Notes: a model not told the origin generated them from the letters alone. DNA of 64,000 nt from UBA5704 sp036264355 (GCA_036264355.1 DATARD010000047.1:13809-77808); one strand, 5' to 3'. Shown: positions 1-8,253, counted from the first letter of the stretch. Made by a program: numbers and translations.

Positions 1-1
1 G

Positions 2-115
2 CTGACGTTTGTTCTCGCGGCCCTGGTGCTTCTCCTGGTCGCTGCCGCGGCCTCTTACTTGCCTGCCGCACGTGCTGCCCGCACGGCTCCTGCCGAGGCT
101 TTGCGCTCGACGTAG
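2..115 (+). CDS. C-terminal fragment of an FtsX/MacB-like ABC permease
   Basis: An open frame enters from the left edge and stops at TAG 113-115. Its 37 residues are a hydrophobic segment (VLAALVLLLVAAAASYLP) followed by a basic tail with AARAARTAPAEALR. This resembles the usual ending of MacB/FtsX-type permeases, where the last membrane helix is followed by a (R)RAARxDPxxALR motif. Most of the protein lies outside the window, so the subfamily cannot be named. It reads in the same direction as the next gene, 17 bp downstream. Confidence 0.5.
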   Translation: MTFVLAALVLLLVAAAASYLPAARAARTAPAEALRST

Positions 116-132
116 GGGGCGGCCCAGGGATC

Positions 133-2187
133 ATGAAGCTCGACACCGAATTCATACAGTTGCCCTGGCGCTTCGACGCCGGACGGTTGGCCGCCGAGGT
201 GGCGGCGCTCCCCGAGGAGGCCTGGCGCCCGCACCCCCAGGGGCATCCCGGCAATTCGGCGCTGCCGCTGGTGGCGGCCGGCGGCGACCCGGCCAACGAC
301 GCCACCAAGGGGCCGATGCGGCCGACGCCGCACCTCGCGCGCCTCCCCTGCCTGCGCCAGGCGCTCGCCGCCTTCGGCACCGTCCTCGGCCGCACTCGCC
401 TGATGCGGCTCGACGGCGACGCCGAGGCGACGCTCCATACCGACACCAACTATTACTGGTTCGAGCGCGTGCGCATCCACCTGCCGCTGGTCACCGACCC
501 GGCGGTGCGCTTCCTCTGCGGCGCGCGTGAGCTCCACATGGCGGCGGGCGAGGTGTGGATCTTCGACACCTGGCAGACCCACAACGTGGTGAGCCCGAAC
601 CCCACCCGCCGCATCCACCTGGTGGCCGACAGCGTCGGCTCTGCCTCGTTCTGGGCCGCGGTGGCCCGCGGCCGGCGGCCGTTCGCGGCGGACGGGCCGG
701 CGGCCTTCGAGCCGCGCTTCGTCCCCTTCGACCCCGCCGCCGAGCCGGAGCTCGCCTTCGAGACGGTCAACCAGCCGGTGGTGATGTCGCCCTGGGAGCA
801 GGGCGAGGTCCTGCGCTTCGTCCGCCGCGAGCTCGCGGCCGGGGACAACCCGCGGCCGCTGGCCGGCGAGCTCACCGTCCTGCTCGCCGAATTCGCGCGG
901 GCCTGGCGGGCCCTGTGGGCGGCACACGGCGCCGCGCCCGACGGCTGGCCGGCCTTCCGCGAGCGCCTCGACCGCCTGGCGGCGGGGCTTGTCCGCTTCG
1001 AGGGGCAGTTGCGGCTCGCCAGCGGCTCCGAGGCGGTCGAGATCGTCCGCCAGCTCGCCATCCGCCCGGCCTTGAACCCGGAGCTCGCGCCGCCGGCCGT
1101 GGCGCCGGTGGCCGGGCCGGCCGGCCAGGCCGGCGACGATCCTGGCGCCTTCCGCACCGTCTATTCCCCGGGCTTCGCCGGCATCCTGGAAGGGCTCGGC
1201 GTCTCGCTCCTGGTGTCGACCTACCAGAGCGGCCGCCTGATTGCCGTCCGCGCGGACGGCCAGGGCGGCTTGAACACCCACCTCCGCGCCTTCCCGAGCC
1301 CGATGGGGATCGCGGTGACGCCGGCCGGTTTCATCCTGGGCACCGAGCGCCACGTCTGGGAGCTCGCCAACCAGCCGGAGGTGGGGAAAAAGCTCCAGCC
1401 GCACGGCAAGCACGACGCCTGCTACCTGCTGCGCAAGGTGCACGTCACCGGCGACATCCGGGTGCACGAGCTGGCGGTGGGGCAGGACGGCCTCTTGATG
1501 ATCAACACCCGCTTCTCCTGCCTGGCCGGCCTCGATGCCGACAACAGCTTCGTGCCGCGCTGGCGGCCGCCGTTCGTGACCGCCCTCTCGCCCGACGACC
1601 GCTGTCACCTGAACGGCCTCGCGATGATCGACGGCCGGCCCCGCTTCGTCACCGCCCTGGGCGCCACCGACACGCCACTGGGGTGGCGGGAGGGGAGGGC
1701 CGACGGCGGCGTGCTGGTCGACGTGCCGAGCGGCGAGATCCTGCTCTCGGGGCTCTCGGTGCCGCACTCGCCGCGCTGGTATGGCGGCCGGCTGTGGGTG
1801 CTCGAATCCGGCAAGGGGGAGGTCGGGGTGGCCGACCTCGACCACGGCCGGGTCGAGTGCCTGGCCCGGCTCCCCGGCTTTACCCGCGGCCTGGCCTTCG
1901 CCGGCCGCTACGCCTTCGTCGGGCTGTCCCAGGTCCGCGAGTCGAACCTCTTCGTCGGGCTGCCGCTTGCCGAGCGCGCCGACGAGTTGCGCTGCGGCGT
2001 CTGGGTGCTCGATCTCGGCAGCGGCACGCTCGCCGCCTTCCTGCGCTTCGAGGGGCTGGTGCAGGAGATCTTCGACCTCCAGATCCTCCCTGCCCGCTAT
2101 CCCGAGATCGTCGAGCCCGACTCCGACCTGCTGGCCGACGCCTTCACCCTGCCGGCGGCGCCGCTGGCCGAGGTGGCGCCGGGGTAG
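133..2187 (+). CDS. Aspartyl/asparaginyl beta-hydroxylase-like domain fused to a TIGR03032-type domain
   Basis: This is a 684-residue two-part protein. Residues about 1-175 look like the Asp/Asn beta-hydroxylase fold (Fe(II)/2-oxoglutarate oxygenase): the first metal ligand is in HTDTNYYWF (His102), the second in WQTHNVV (His150), and the basic RRIH (159-162) is a likely 2-oxoglutarate anchor. Residues about 335-670 match the TIGR03032 family, with the typical SLLVSTYQSGRL, GIAVTP, CHLNGLAM and PHSPRW stretches, probably a propeller-like fold of unknown function. Known TIGR03032 proteins are often near peptide or O-linked modification genes; nothing like that is adjacent here. The substrate is unknown. 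The ATG at 133 has only a weak ribosome site, but the hydroxylase homology begins there. Confidence 0.75.
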   Translation: MKLDTEFIQLPWRFDAGRLAAEVAALPEEAWRPHPQGHPGNSALPLVAAGGDPANDATKGPMRPTPHLARLPCLRQALAAFGTVLGRTRLMRLDGDAEATLHTDTNYYWFERVRIHLPLVTDPAVRFLCGARELHMAAGEVWIFDTWQTHNVVSPNPTRRIHLVADSVGSASFWAAVARGRRPFAADGPAAFEPRFVPFDPAAEPELAFETVNQPVVMSPWEQGEVLRFVRRELAAGDNPRPLAGELTVLLAEFARAWRALWAAHGAAPDGWPAFRERLDRLAAGLVRFEGQLRLASGSEAVEIVRQLAIRPALNPELAPPAVAPVAGPAGQAGDDPGAFRTVYSPGFAGILEGLGVSLLVSTYQSGRLIAVRADGQGGLNTHLRAFPSPMGIAVTPAGFILGTERHVWELANQPEVGKKLQPHGKHDACYLLRKVHVTGDIRVHELAVGQDGLLMINTRFSCLAGLDADNSFVPRWRPPFVTALSPDDRCHLNGLAMIDGRPRFVTALGATDTPLGWREGRADGGVLVDVPSGEILLSGLSVPHSPRWYGGRLWVLESGKGEVGVADLDHGRVECLARLPGFTRGLAFAGRYAFVGLSQVRESNLFVGLPLAERADELRCGVWVLDLGSGTLAAFLRFEGLVQEIFDLQILPARYPEIVEPDSDLLADAFTLPAAPLAEVAPG

Positions 2188-2205
2188 GAGAACGTCCGGG
2201 CCCGA

Positions 2206-2240
2206 GGCTCCGGTCGGCACCCTTGCCGCCGGCCGGAGCC
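2206..2240. terminator. 13-bp stem hairpin between convergent genes
   Basis: Bases 2206-2218 pair with 2228-2240 (13 bp, one G-T pair) around a 9-base loop. The hairpin sits between the stop of the hydroxylase fusion (+) and the stop of a SnoaL-like gene (-). No T-run follows on either strand, so bidirectional termination or mRNA end protection is inferred from position and structure only. Confidence 0.5.
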
Positions 2241-2258
2241 GCAGGTCATTGCCGGTGA

Positions 2259-2780
2259 TCAGATGCTCAGGTTGGGGACGATTTCATGCAAGGGCTTGAC
2301 CGCGCCGAGCTGCCGCAGCAGGCCGAGGCTGTCCATCTCCAGCCAGCCGGCAGTGAGGGTGCCCTCCACCGGCCCACTCACGGCGAGGCCGTTGACAGTG
2401 CCGGTCGGCACCGGCTCGCCGTGCGGGCCGGTGTAGAGGCCGATGGCGGAGAGGGTGACGTAGTTGCCGGTCGGCTGGATGCCGAGGAACGGGCCGGTGT
2501 GCTGGCCGCGCAGGGTCCAGCGGATGGTGACCTCGGCTGCACCGCTCGCGGTCTCGGCGCCGAAGAGGTCGTTGACCTCCAGCTCGAAGCCGGGGAAGCC
2601 CTGGTGGAATTCGCGTGAGAACTGCTTGATACCCTCGGGGCCCGGCGCGAAGCCCGGGAAGGGGTACTGGAAGCGGAAGTCCTCGGTCAGGATCTCGTCC
2701 GCGAGGTCATAGTTGCCGTCACGGAAAACCTGTGTGAACAACTTCTCGACTGCCTGGGTGCTCGCCTGAACATTGGCCAT
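2259..2780 (-). CDS. SnoaL-like/NTF2-fold protein, paralogue 1
   Basis: This 173-residue protein resembles the SnoaL-like polyketide cyclase/ester cyclase branch of the NTF2-like fold: an N-terminal helix (VEKLFTQVFRDGNYDLADEI), then FPGFAPGPEGIKQFSREF and VTIRWTLRGQHTGPFLGI. It is one of three tandem paralogues; the others are at 4298-4807 and 4890-5396. It has its own promoter-like sequence overlapping the stop of the upstream peroxidase gene and a leader shared with the other copies. SnoaL-family members cyclise polyketides, but many are non-enzymatic or of unknown function. The link to the neighbouring DyP peroxidase suggests an oxidative or small-molecule role (inference). Confidence 0.8.
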   Translation of the reverse strand: MANVQASTQAVEKLFTQVFRDGNYDLADEILTEDFRFQYPFPGFAPGPEGIKQFSREFHQGFPGFELEVNDLFGAETASGAAEVTIRWTLRGQHTGPFLGIQPTGNYVTLSAIGLYTGPHGEPVPTGTVNGLAVSGPVEGTLTAGWLEMDSLGLLRQLGAVKPLHEIVPNLSI

Positions 2781-2850
2781 GTCGCCTGCTCCTTCAGAGA
2801 ACAGCGTTTCTCGAAAAGGCCCCCCTCACGCTGAGGGACGCCTCGATCCA
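2781..2850 (-). repeat. Leader repeat, copy 1 of 3, upstream of SnoaL-like gene
   Basis: About 70 bp directly upstream of the start codon are repeated before all three paralogues (also 4808-4880 and 5397-5468). On the minus strand the shared features are a small hairpin (CCCTCA, 3-base loop, TGAGGG at 2823-2837), a GAAACGCTGTT block and an AGGAGCAGGCGAC ribosome site next to ATG. The conservation outside the coding sequence fits duplication of a whole leader-plus-gene unit. A regulatory role for the hairpin is a guess. Confidence 0.65.
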
Positions 2851-2893
2851 CGGAATTGGCAATGAGAGATTCGTGACCATAAAGGTATCGTTC

Positions 2894-2922
2894 ATGGTAA
2901 GCGCGACCCGGGTGCGGGTCAA
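2894..2922 (-). promoter_or_regulatory. Sigma70-type promoter for SnoaL-like paralogue 1
   Basis: On the minus strand TTGACC (2917-2922) is separated by exactly 17 bp from TACCAT (2894-2899). The -35 box contains the TGA stop of the DyP gene. A nearly identical promoter with the same spacing lies at 5505-5533 before paralogue 3, where it likewise overlaps the upstream stop. The repeated hexamers and spacing support a real promoter. Confidence 0.6.
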
Positions 2923-4289
2923 GACAGCTCGCCGGCGGCCAGATTCCGCAGTGTGCTGAGCGACGGCACGAAGGCGTAGACCGCTCCCGCGGCGTGGACG
3001 TGGCGCTGGATGGACAGGGTCTGGCGGCCGTGCAGGGGGCAGCGCAGCGTGACCGGGGCGGCGTCTTCGCCGATCAGGGGGTCGGGCCCGTCGTCGGCTT
3101 CGAAGAAGTCGGGGTCGTGGGCCCAGCCGCGCAGCAGGAACTCGAATTGCTGCTCGATGCTCGCCATGAACGAGTTCATCAGGAGGCCGCGCTCGACGTC
3201 GGGGCCGAAGCCGGGGCCGGCCTCGGGATCGTAGACCGGGCCGAACGGCACGGCGCGCCGGATCAAACGGTGCCACTCGCGGTCGACCACCAGGTTGGAG
3301 CGCGGGTACATCTTGCGGATGTGGGAAAAACGCGGCGTCTTGTGGCCGAGCGGATCGTCTTCGTAGTCGAAGGCGGCACCCGGCGCAGCGCCGTTATCCA
3401 CCTCGGGAGAGTGTGACAGGGGAGCGCCGCTCGGCCAGCGGCCGATCAGCCGGGCCGCCAACTCGTCGGTCGACATCGGCACCCCGCGGCCGGCCAGCTC
3501 GGTGCTCGCCGCGGCCAACTGGGCGCGCCAGCCCGGCACGTCCTGCTGGAGACGCTTGAAGACCTGGAAGGTGCCGTCGTGCATCCACGCCGGACAGGCG
3601 ATGGGCGGACCCAGGCCGCCGGCGCCGTGGCGCGGGTGGCCGAGGACGAACTCCCCGGCCGGGGTCAGCCGGCGCTCCGGCTCCCCTTCCGCCGGATCGT
3701 CGTGGCCGAGCACCGCCGGCTGCGAGATGCCGTCGCGGAAGCCGAAGTGCTCGCGGCCGGCCATGGCTCCGGGGAGCAAGCCGCCACGCTCCATGTGCAC
3801 GACGTCGACCCCGTCGATCCCGTCGCGGGCGAGCCGCCTCTCTTCTTCGAGGGCTTCCTCGAGACGCTCCAACGAAGTCGAAGCCAGGGTGATGAGGACA
3901 TCGACGGGCGCCTGGCCCGGACCGCCGAAAGCCCAGCGCTCCGGCGCCCCGGGGCCGCGGTCACGCAGCTTGCCGGCGCGGGCGGCGGGGCCCTGGCGGA
4001 ATGCCTCGAAGGCTTCCAGGCCGGCGAGCGCCGCGGGCGAAAGCCGGCCCAGCCCGCGATAGGAAAGACCGAGGCTCCGGTAGACGGCAGACTCACCGGC
4101 GACCGGAGCCGTGTTCACCTGCGCCGTGGCGGTGATCCCGGAGAGCACCCGCCGCAGCCAGCGGCGGGCACCTCCGGGGTCAGCCAAGGAGAGCATCAGG
4201 AAGGCCTGATGCTCTTCGGGAAATGGCGCCAGGACGTTGCCCTGGATCTCCTCCGAGGCGCGTAGGGGCGCCGCCGCGACGCAGGTCAT
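2919..4289 (-). CDS. DyP-type haem peroxidase
   Basis: The 456-residue protein carries the DyP signature GFRDGIS (183-187 core GFRDG, with the catalytic Asp), the proximal haem ligand in FSHIRKMYPR (His323) and the distal arginine region LIRRAVPFG (344-345). DyP enzymes use H2O2 to oxidise dyes, phenolics or other bulky substrates. No signal peptide is visible. Some DyPs are encapsulin cargo, but the C-terminus has no obvious cargo peptide and no shell gene is nearby. The gene starts 8 bp after the stop of SnoaL-like paralogue 2 and has no clear ribosome site, which suggests coupled translation from that gene. The natural substrate is unknown. Confidence 0.85.
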   Translation of the reverse strand: MTCVAAAPLRASEEIQGNVLAPFPEEHQAFLMLSLADPGGARRWLRRVLSGITATAQVNTAPVAGESAVYRSLGLSYRGLGRLSPAALAGLEAFEAFRQGPAARAGKLRDRGPGAPERWAFGGPGQAPVDVLITLASTSLERLEEALEEERRLARDGIDGVDVVHMERGGLLPGAMAGREHFGFRDGISQPAVLGHDDPAEGEPERRLTPAGEFVLGHPRHGAGGLGPPIACPAWMHDGTFQVFKRLQQDVPGWRAQLAAASTELAGRGVPMSTDELAARLIGRWPSGAPLSHSPEVDNGAAPGAAFDYEDDPLGHKTPRFSHIRKMYPRSNLVVDREWHRLIRRAVPFGPVYDPEAGPGFGPDVERGLLMNSFMASIEQQFEFLLRGWAHDPDFFEADDGPDPLIGEDAAPVTLRCPLHGRQTLSIQRHVHAAGAVYAFVPSLSTLRNLAAGELS

Positions 4290-4297
4290 GCCGGCGA

Positions 4298-4807
4298 TCA
4301 GTAGCGCAGGTTGGGGACGACTTCCTGCAAGGGCTTGACCGCGCCGAGCTGCTGCAGCAGGCCGAGGCTGTCCATCTCCAGCCAGCCGGCACTGAGGGTG
4401 CCCTCCGCCGCCGTCCCAGTGGCGAGTTGGTCAACCGGCGGCTTTTGGCCGGGGCCGGTGTAGATGCCGATGGCGGAGACGGTCACGTAGTTGCCGGTCG
4501 GCTGGATGCCGAGGAACGGGCCGGTGTGCTGGCCGCGCAGGGTCCAGCGGATGGTGACCTCGGCTTCACCGCTCGCGGTCTCGGTGCCGAAAAGGTCGTT
4601 GACCTCCACCTCGAAGCCGGGGAATCCCTGGTTAAATTCGCGCGAGAACTGCTTGATGCCCTCGGGGCCCGGCGCGAAGCCCGGGAAGGGGTACTGGAAG
4701 CGGAAGTCCTCGGTCAGGATCTTGTCCGCGAGGTCGTAGTTGCCGTCACGGAAAACCTGCGTAAACAACGCCTCGACTGCCTGGGTGCTCGCCTGAACAT
4801 TGGCCAT
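4298..4807 (-). CDS. SnoaL-like/NTF2-fold protein, paralogue 2
   Basis: The 169-residue protein is nearly identical to paralogue 1 over its first 125 residues and diverges in the loop after GIYTGP. It ends in EMDSLGLLQQLGAVKPLQEV like its siblings. It lies 82 bp after the broken paralogue 3 and 8 bp before the DyP gene. It has the shared leader (4808-4880) but I see no separate TTGACC/TACCAT promoter, so it is probably read from the promoter at 5505-5533. Function as for paralogue 1: unknown, perhaps small-molecule binding or cyclisation. Confidence 0.8.
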   Translation of the reverse strand: MANVQASTQAVEALFTQVFRDGNYDLADKILTEDFRFQYPFPGFAPGPEGIKQFSREFNQGFPGFEVEVNDLFGTETASGEAEVTIRWTLRGQHTGPFLGIQPTGNYVTVSAIGIYTGPGQKPPVDQLATGTAAEGTLSAGWLEMDSLGLLQQLGAVKPLQEVVPNLRY

Positions 4808-4880
4808 GTCGCCTGCTCCTTCTTTAGATAACTAGGTAACAGCGTTTCCCGAAAAAGACCTTCCTCACGCTGAGGGACGC
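4808..4880 (-). repeat. Leader repeat, copy 2 of 3
   Basis: Same arrangement as at 2781-2850: the ribosome-site block next to ATG, the AACGCTGTT block and the CTCAGCGTGAGG hairpin. It directly abuts the end of the broken paralogue 3, so the repeated unit has been joined end to end. It carries a short insertion relative to copy 1 (about 4828-4836). Confidence 0.6.
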
Positions 4881-4889
4881 CCCCAGCGA

Positions 4890-5396
4890 TCAGTAGCGCA
4901 GGTTGGGGACGACTTCCTGCAAGGGCTTGACCGCGCCCAACTGCTGCAGCAGGCCGAGGGTGTCCATCTCCAGCCAGCCGGAACTGAGGGAGCCCTCCGC
5001 CGCCGTCCCCGTCCCAGGGGTGGTCGGCTAGGTCGGCGGATGGCCCTTGTAGATGCCGATGGCGGAGACGGTGACGTAGTTGCCGGTCGGCTGGATGCCG
5101 AGGAACGGGCCGGTGTGCTGGCCGCGCAGAGTCCAGCGGATGGAGACCTCGGCTTCACCGCTCAGGGTCTCGGTGCCGAAGAGGTCGTTGACCTCCACCT
5201 CGAAGCCGGGGAAGGCCTGGTGGAATTCGCGGGAAAACTGCTTGATGCCCTCGGGGCCCGGCGCGAAGCCCGGGAAGGGGTACTGGAAGCGGAAGTCCTC
5301 GGTCAGGATTTCGTCCGCGAGGTCGTAGTTGCCGTCACGGAAGACCTGCGTGAACAACTTCTCGACTGCCTGGGTGCTCGCCCGAACATTATCCAT
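4890..5396 (-). pseudogene. SnoaL-like paralogue 3, interrupted by a stop codon
   Basis: The frame starts at ATG 5396 (MDNVRASTQAVEKLF) behind the shared leader and matches the other copies until an in-frame TAG at 5028-5030, after GIYKGHPPT. Reading straight through that codon restores the family C-terminus in the same frame (GWLEMDTLGLLQQLGAVKP) to a TGA at 4890-4892. A single nonsense change therefore separates it from a full-length gene. Either it is a young pseudogene, or a 122-residue shortened protein is made. The ATG at 5465 would add 23 leader-encoded residues and is unlikely. Confidence 0.75.
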
Positions 5397-5468
5397 GTCG
5401 CCTGCTCCTTTAGGTAACAGCGTTTCGAAAAGACCCCCCTCACACTGAGGGACGTCTCGATTCACGGG
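5397..5468 (-). repeat. Leader repeat, copy 3 of 3
   Basis: Same leader unit, with the CCCTCA/TGAGGG hairpin at 5437-5451 and an AGGAGCAGGCGAC ribosome site. Together with the promoter at 5505-5533 it shows the full promoter-leader-gene unit that was probably duplicated to give the three paralogues. Confidence 0.6.
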
Positions 5469-5504
5469 GGCGGCGTAAGAAATTCATGATCGTCAATGTA
5501 ACGT

Positions 5505-5533
5505 ATGGTAAGCGCGGCCCGGCCGCGGGTCAA
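5505..5533 (-). promoter_or_regulatory. Sigma70-type promoter for SnoaL-like paralogues and DyP
   Basis: On the minus strand TTGACC (5528-5533) and TACCAT (5505-5510) are 17 bp apart, identical in both hexamers and spacing to the promoter at 2894-2922. The -35 box includes the TGA stop of the ABC exporter gene. It probably drives paralogue 3, paralogue 2 and the DyP gene. Confidence 0.6.
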
Positions 5534-7386
5534 GAGAGCGGCGCCACCGGCTCGCGCAGATCCTGGAACTGGTGTTGACAAAGCCGGGCGTAGAGGCCGT
5601 CCTGGGCCATGAGCTCCTCGTGGCGGCCGAGCTCGACGATGCGGCCGCGGTCGAGGATGGCGATGCGGTGGGCGATGCGGACCGTGCTCAGCCGGTGGGC
5701 GACGACGATCGCGGTGCGGCCGGCCAGCAGCCGCTCGAGGGCCTCCTGCACCAGGTGCTCGCTCTCGCTGTCGAGGGCGGAGGTGGCCTCGTCCAGAAGC
5801 AGCATGCGCGGGTCCTTGAGCAGGGCGCGGGCGATCGCCAGGCGCTGGCGCTGGCCGCCGCTCAGCTTGGTGGCCCGCTCGCCGACCACCGTGTCGTAGC
5901 CCTCCGGCAGCTCGGTGATGAAGGCGTGGGCGTTGGCCGCCCGGGCCGCCGCGATCATCTCCTCTTCGCTCGCCTCGAGCCGGCCGTAGAGGATGTTCTC
6001 GCGCACCGTGCCGCCGAAGAGATGCGTTTCCTGGGGCACGAGGGCGATCTGCCGCCGCAGGCTCGCGAGGCTCACCGTGCGGAGGTCGACGCCGTCGATC
6101 AGCACCCGGCCCGCGGTGGGATCGTAGAAGCGCGGCACCAGGTTGACCAGGGTGGTCTTGCCGGCCCCGCTGGGGCCCACCACGGCGAGGATCTCGCCCG
6201 GCTCGATCTCCAGGGAGACCTCGGCCAGCACCGGCGCCATCGTGACGCCGGGGGCCGGGGCGGCATAGGCGAAGCTCACCCGCTCGAAGGTCAGGCGGCC
6301 GGCCATGAGGGGCAGGTCGGGGGCGCCGGGCAGCTCGACCACGTCGGTCCGGGTATCGAGCAGCTCGAGCAGCCGCAGCGACGAGCCCACTGCCTGCTGC
6401 AGCCGGCTCCACAGCCCGCCGAACCAGTTGATGGCGCCGCCCATCATCGAAGTGAGGATGATGAAGGTCACGAGCTGCCCCGGGCTGAGCTTGCCCGCCA
6501 GCACCTGCTTGCCGCCGAACCAGATGATCAGCACCGTGCAGGTGAAAAACATCGCCGAGAGGAGCGGCCCGAAGGTCACCTCCAGGTACAGCCGGCGGAG
6601 CGCGAGGGTGAAGAGCTGGTGCAGCCGCGCCTTGAAGCGCCCGGCCTCGTACTCCTCGCGGACGAAGGAGCGCACGATGCGGATGCCGCTCAACGACTCC
6701 TCCAGCACCGTGGTCACGTCGGCGACCACGTCGGTCAGGTCCTGGGACAGTTTGCGCAGGGACCGGCCGAGGATCACCGAGGTGATCGACACGGTGGGCA
6801 CCAGCAGCACCATCAGGAGGGTCAGGCGCCATTCGAGATAGAGGATCACCACCAGCGAGCCGAAAAAGGTGAACACCTGCTGCAGCAGCCCGGCGACGTC
6901 GGCGGTGAACACGCTGCGGATGTTCGTGACGTCGTTCATCACCCGCGACACCAGCTCGCCGGTGCGGCGCTGGCTGAAGAACGACAGCGACTGGGTCTGC
7001 AGGTGCTCGTAGAGCTCCTGGCGCAGGTCGATGGTCAGGCGCACGCCGACGAAGCTCAGGAGGTAGCCCACCAGCAGTGAGGTGCCGCTCTGCAGGAGGT
7101 AGATGGCGATGAGGGCGAGGGTCACCCGGGTCAGCAGGCTGGGATCGCCGCCGGGCACGATGGAGTCGACCAGGAAGCTCCAGGCGAGGGGGCCGGCCAG
7201 GCTCAGGGCGCCCCCGACGAGCACCCCCAGGAGGGCCAGGAGCAGCCGCCGGCGGTAGGGCCGGACAAAGACGAACAGCCGCCTCAGGGGCGCGAGACTG
7301 CTCGCCATGCGCCCCCCGCGCAGGTTGGCGAGGAGGGTCATGAGGCCGCCGATGGTGGGTTGCGCGCTATCCAGGGGTGTGGCCAT
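5530..7386 (-). CDS. ABC exporter, fused permease and ATPase (MsbA/LmrA type)
   Basis: The 618-residue half-transporter has an N-terminal six-helix membrane domain (about residues 40-345) and a C-terminal ATPase domain. The latter has Walker A GPSGAGKTT, signature LSGGQRQR, Walker B MLLLDEATSALD and the switch histidine in VAHRLST. It would work as a homodimer exporting lipids, peptides or drugs; the cargo cannot be told. It is distinct from the msbA gene at 16888-18783. The ATG at 7386 has a weak AGAAG site; an internal ATG at codon 16 is an alternative start. Confidence 0.9.
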   Translation of the reverse strand: MATPLDSAQPTIGGLMTLLANLRGGRMASSLAPLRRLFVFVRPYRRRLLLALLGVLVGGALSLAGPLAWSFLVDSIVPGGDPSLLTRVTLALIAIYLLQSGTSLLVGYLLSFVGVRLTIDLRQELYEHLQTQSLSFFSQRRTGELVSRVMNDVTNIRSVFTADVAGLLQQVFTFFGSLVVILYLEWRLTLLMVLLVPTVSITSVILGRSLRKLSQDLTDVVADVTTVLEESLSGIRIVRSFVREEYEAGRFKARLHQLFTLALRRLYLEVTFGPLLSAMFFTCTVLIIWFGGKQVLAGKLSPGQLVTFIILTSMMGGAINWFGGLWSRLQQAVGSSLRLLELLDTRTDVVELPGAPDLPLMAGRLTFERVSFAYAAPAPGVTMAPVLAEVSLEIEPGEILAVVGPSGAGKTTLVNLVPRFYDPTAGRVLIDGVDLRTVSLASLRRQIALVPQETHLFGGTVRENILYGRLEASEEEMIAAARAANAHAFITELPEGYDTVVGERATKLSGGQRQRLAIARALLKDPRMLLLDEATSALDSESEHLVQEALERLLAGRTAIVVAHRLSTVRIAHRIAILDRGRIVELGRHEELMAQDGLYARLCQHQFQDLREPVAPLS

Positions 7387-7480
7387 CGACGTCTTCTGCC
7401 CGAACCTTGAACCGATGTAAAACGGTCGGAGTCTACATCAGAGAGTCCCGAGAGGGTAGAGCCGACGGCGGCGGGCTCCG

Positions 7481-7705
7481 TCAAAGCGGACGGCGCACTT
7501 GTTTCTTCTCCCACTCCTGGCGATGCTGGTTGGCCTCCGCCAACGAGCGGAACTTGCGGACGCCGGGCTCGAACCTCCAGGGGTGGAGCGCGAAGCTCAG
7601 CTCGGTCAGCTCACACGCGATGCGGAGGTTGTCCGGATCGAGCGGCCGAAGCGGCCGGACTCCGGGCATGTCCGTCACCGAGCGGTACTTGCGGATCGGC
7701 ATCAT
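7481..7705 (-). CDS. Small protein paired with a nucleotidyltransferase
   Basis: A 74-residue, basic, soluble protein (MMPIRKYRSVTDMPG, then LDPDNLRIACELTELSFAL). Its start overlaps the last 4 bases of the upstream nucleotidyltransferase gene (ATGA), so the two are probably co-translated. I recall similar short proteins next to such genes but cannot assign a family. The tight pair is reminiscent of a two-gene toxin-antitoxin unit, but no domain proves this. Confidence 0.65.
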   Translation of the reverse strand: MMPIRKYRSVTDMPGVRPLRPLDPDNLRIACELTELSFALHPWRFEPGVRKFRSLAEANQHRQEWEKKQVRRPL

Positions 7706-8178
7706 TCGTCTCCCAGATCGAAGGCTTCACGAATCCGGGCGGCATCGGCGCGGTCTTGTGGTCGCACCGTGTCTTTCTTCATACGGTAGAGCATCTTTGG
7801 ATTGGCGACCTGGACGAGCAGATCTCCCAACTCGATCTCGTCGCAATTGGTGGCGAGATCCTGCCACGTAAAGGCCTCTCCGAGCCGGGTGAGGATGTCC
7901 ATCGAGTAGTGGCCGTGCGGAGGGGTATATTCCACGGCCGGATAGTCTCCGGCCAACTCCCCGGGATCGATCTGATCGACGTTCGGGTCGTTGAACAGGC
8001 CGCGGAGCGCCCGCTTGAGGGCCTCCAGATTCTCGATCTTCGGGGAGACGAACAGGTCGAGGTCGTGGGTCGCGCGGGGAAGACCTTGGGCTGCCATTGC
8101 CATCGAGCCGATGACCACGAAGTCAACGTGCTCGCGCACGAGCGCGGCGAGAATCGCCTTGGCCTCCTCCAAAGTCAC
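7702..8178 (-). CDS. Nucleotidyltransferase-fold protein
   Basis: The 158-residue protein shows the nucleotidyltransferase pattern near its N-terminus: VVIGSMAMAAQG (the GS motif), then ATHDLDLFVSP with the DxD metal-binding acidic pair. The closest general group is the AbiEii/MNT-like or DUF6036-like transferases. Such proteins add nucleotides to protein or RNA targets, sometimes as toxins or antitoxins. The GTG start at 8178 has little ribosome-site support. The start overlap of the downstream 74-residue gene suggests a functional pair. Confidence 0.75.
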   Translation of the reverse strand: MTLEEAKAILAALVREHVDFVVIGSMAMAAQGLPRATHDLDLFVSPKIENLEALKRALRGLFNDPNVDQIDPGELAGDYPAVEYTPPHGHYSMDILTRLGEAFTWQDLATNCDEIELGDLLVQVANPKMLYRMKKDTVRPQDRADAARIREAFDLGDE

Positions 8179-8253
8179 GCTTGCACTCTATCATCCTATC
8201 ATCCGGGCCGGCTGTAAGCCCCGACGCGCGGAGTGCTAGACTCTCCGTATTCC

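Noticed and set aside
2919..4289. DyP as encapsulin cargo
   Set aside because: The C-terminus shows no cargo-loading-like peptide, and no shell protein gene is in the window.
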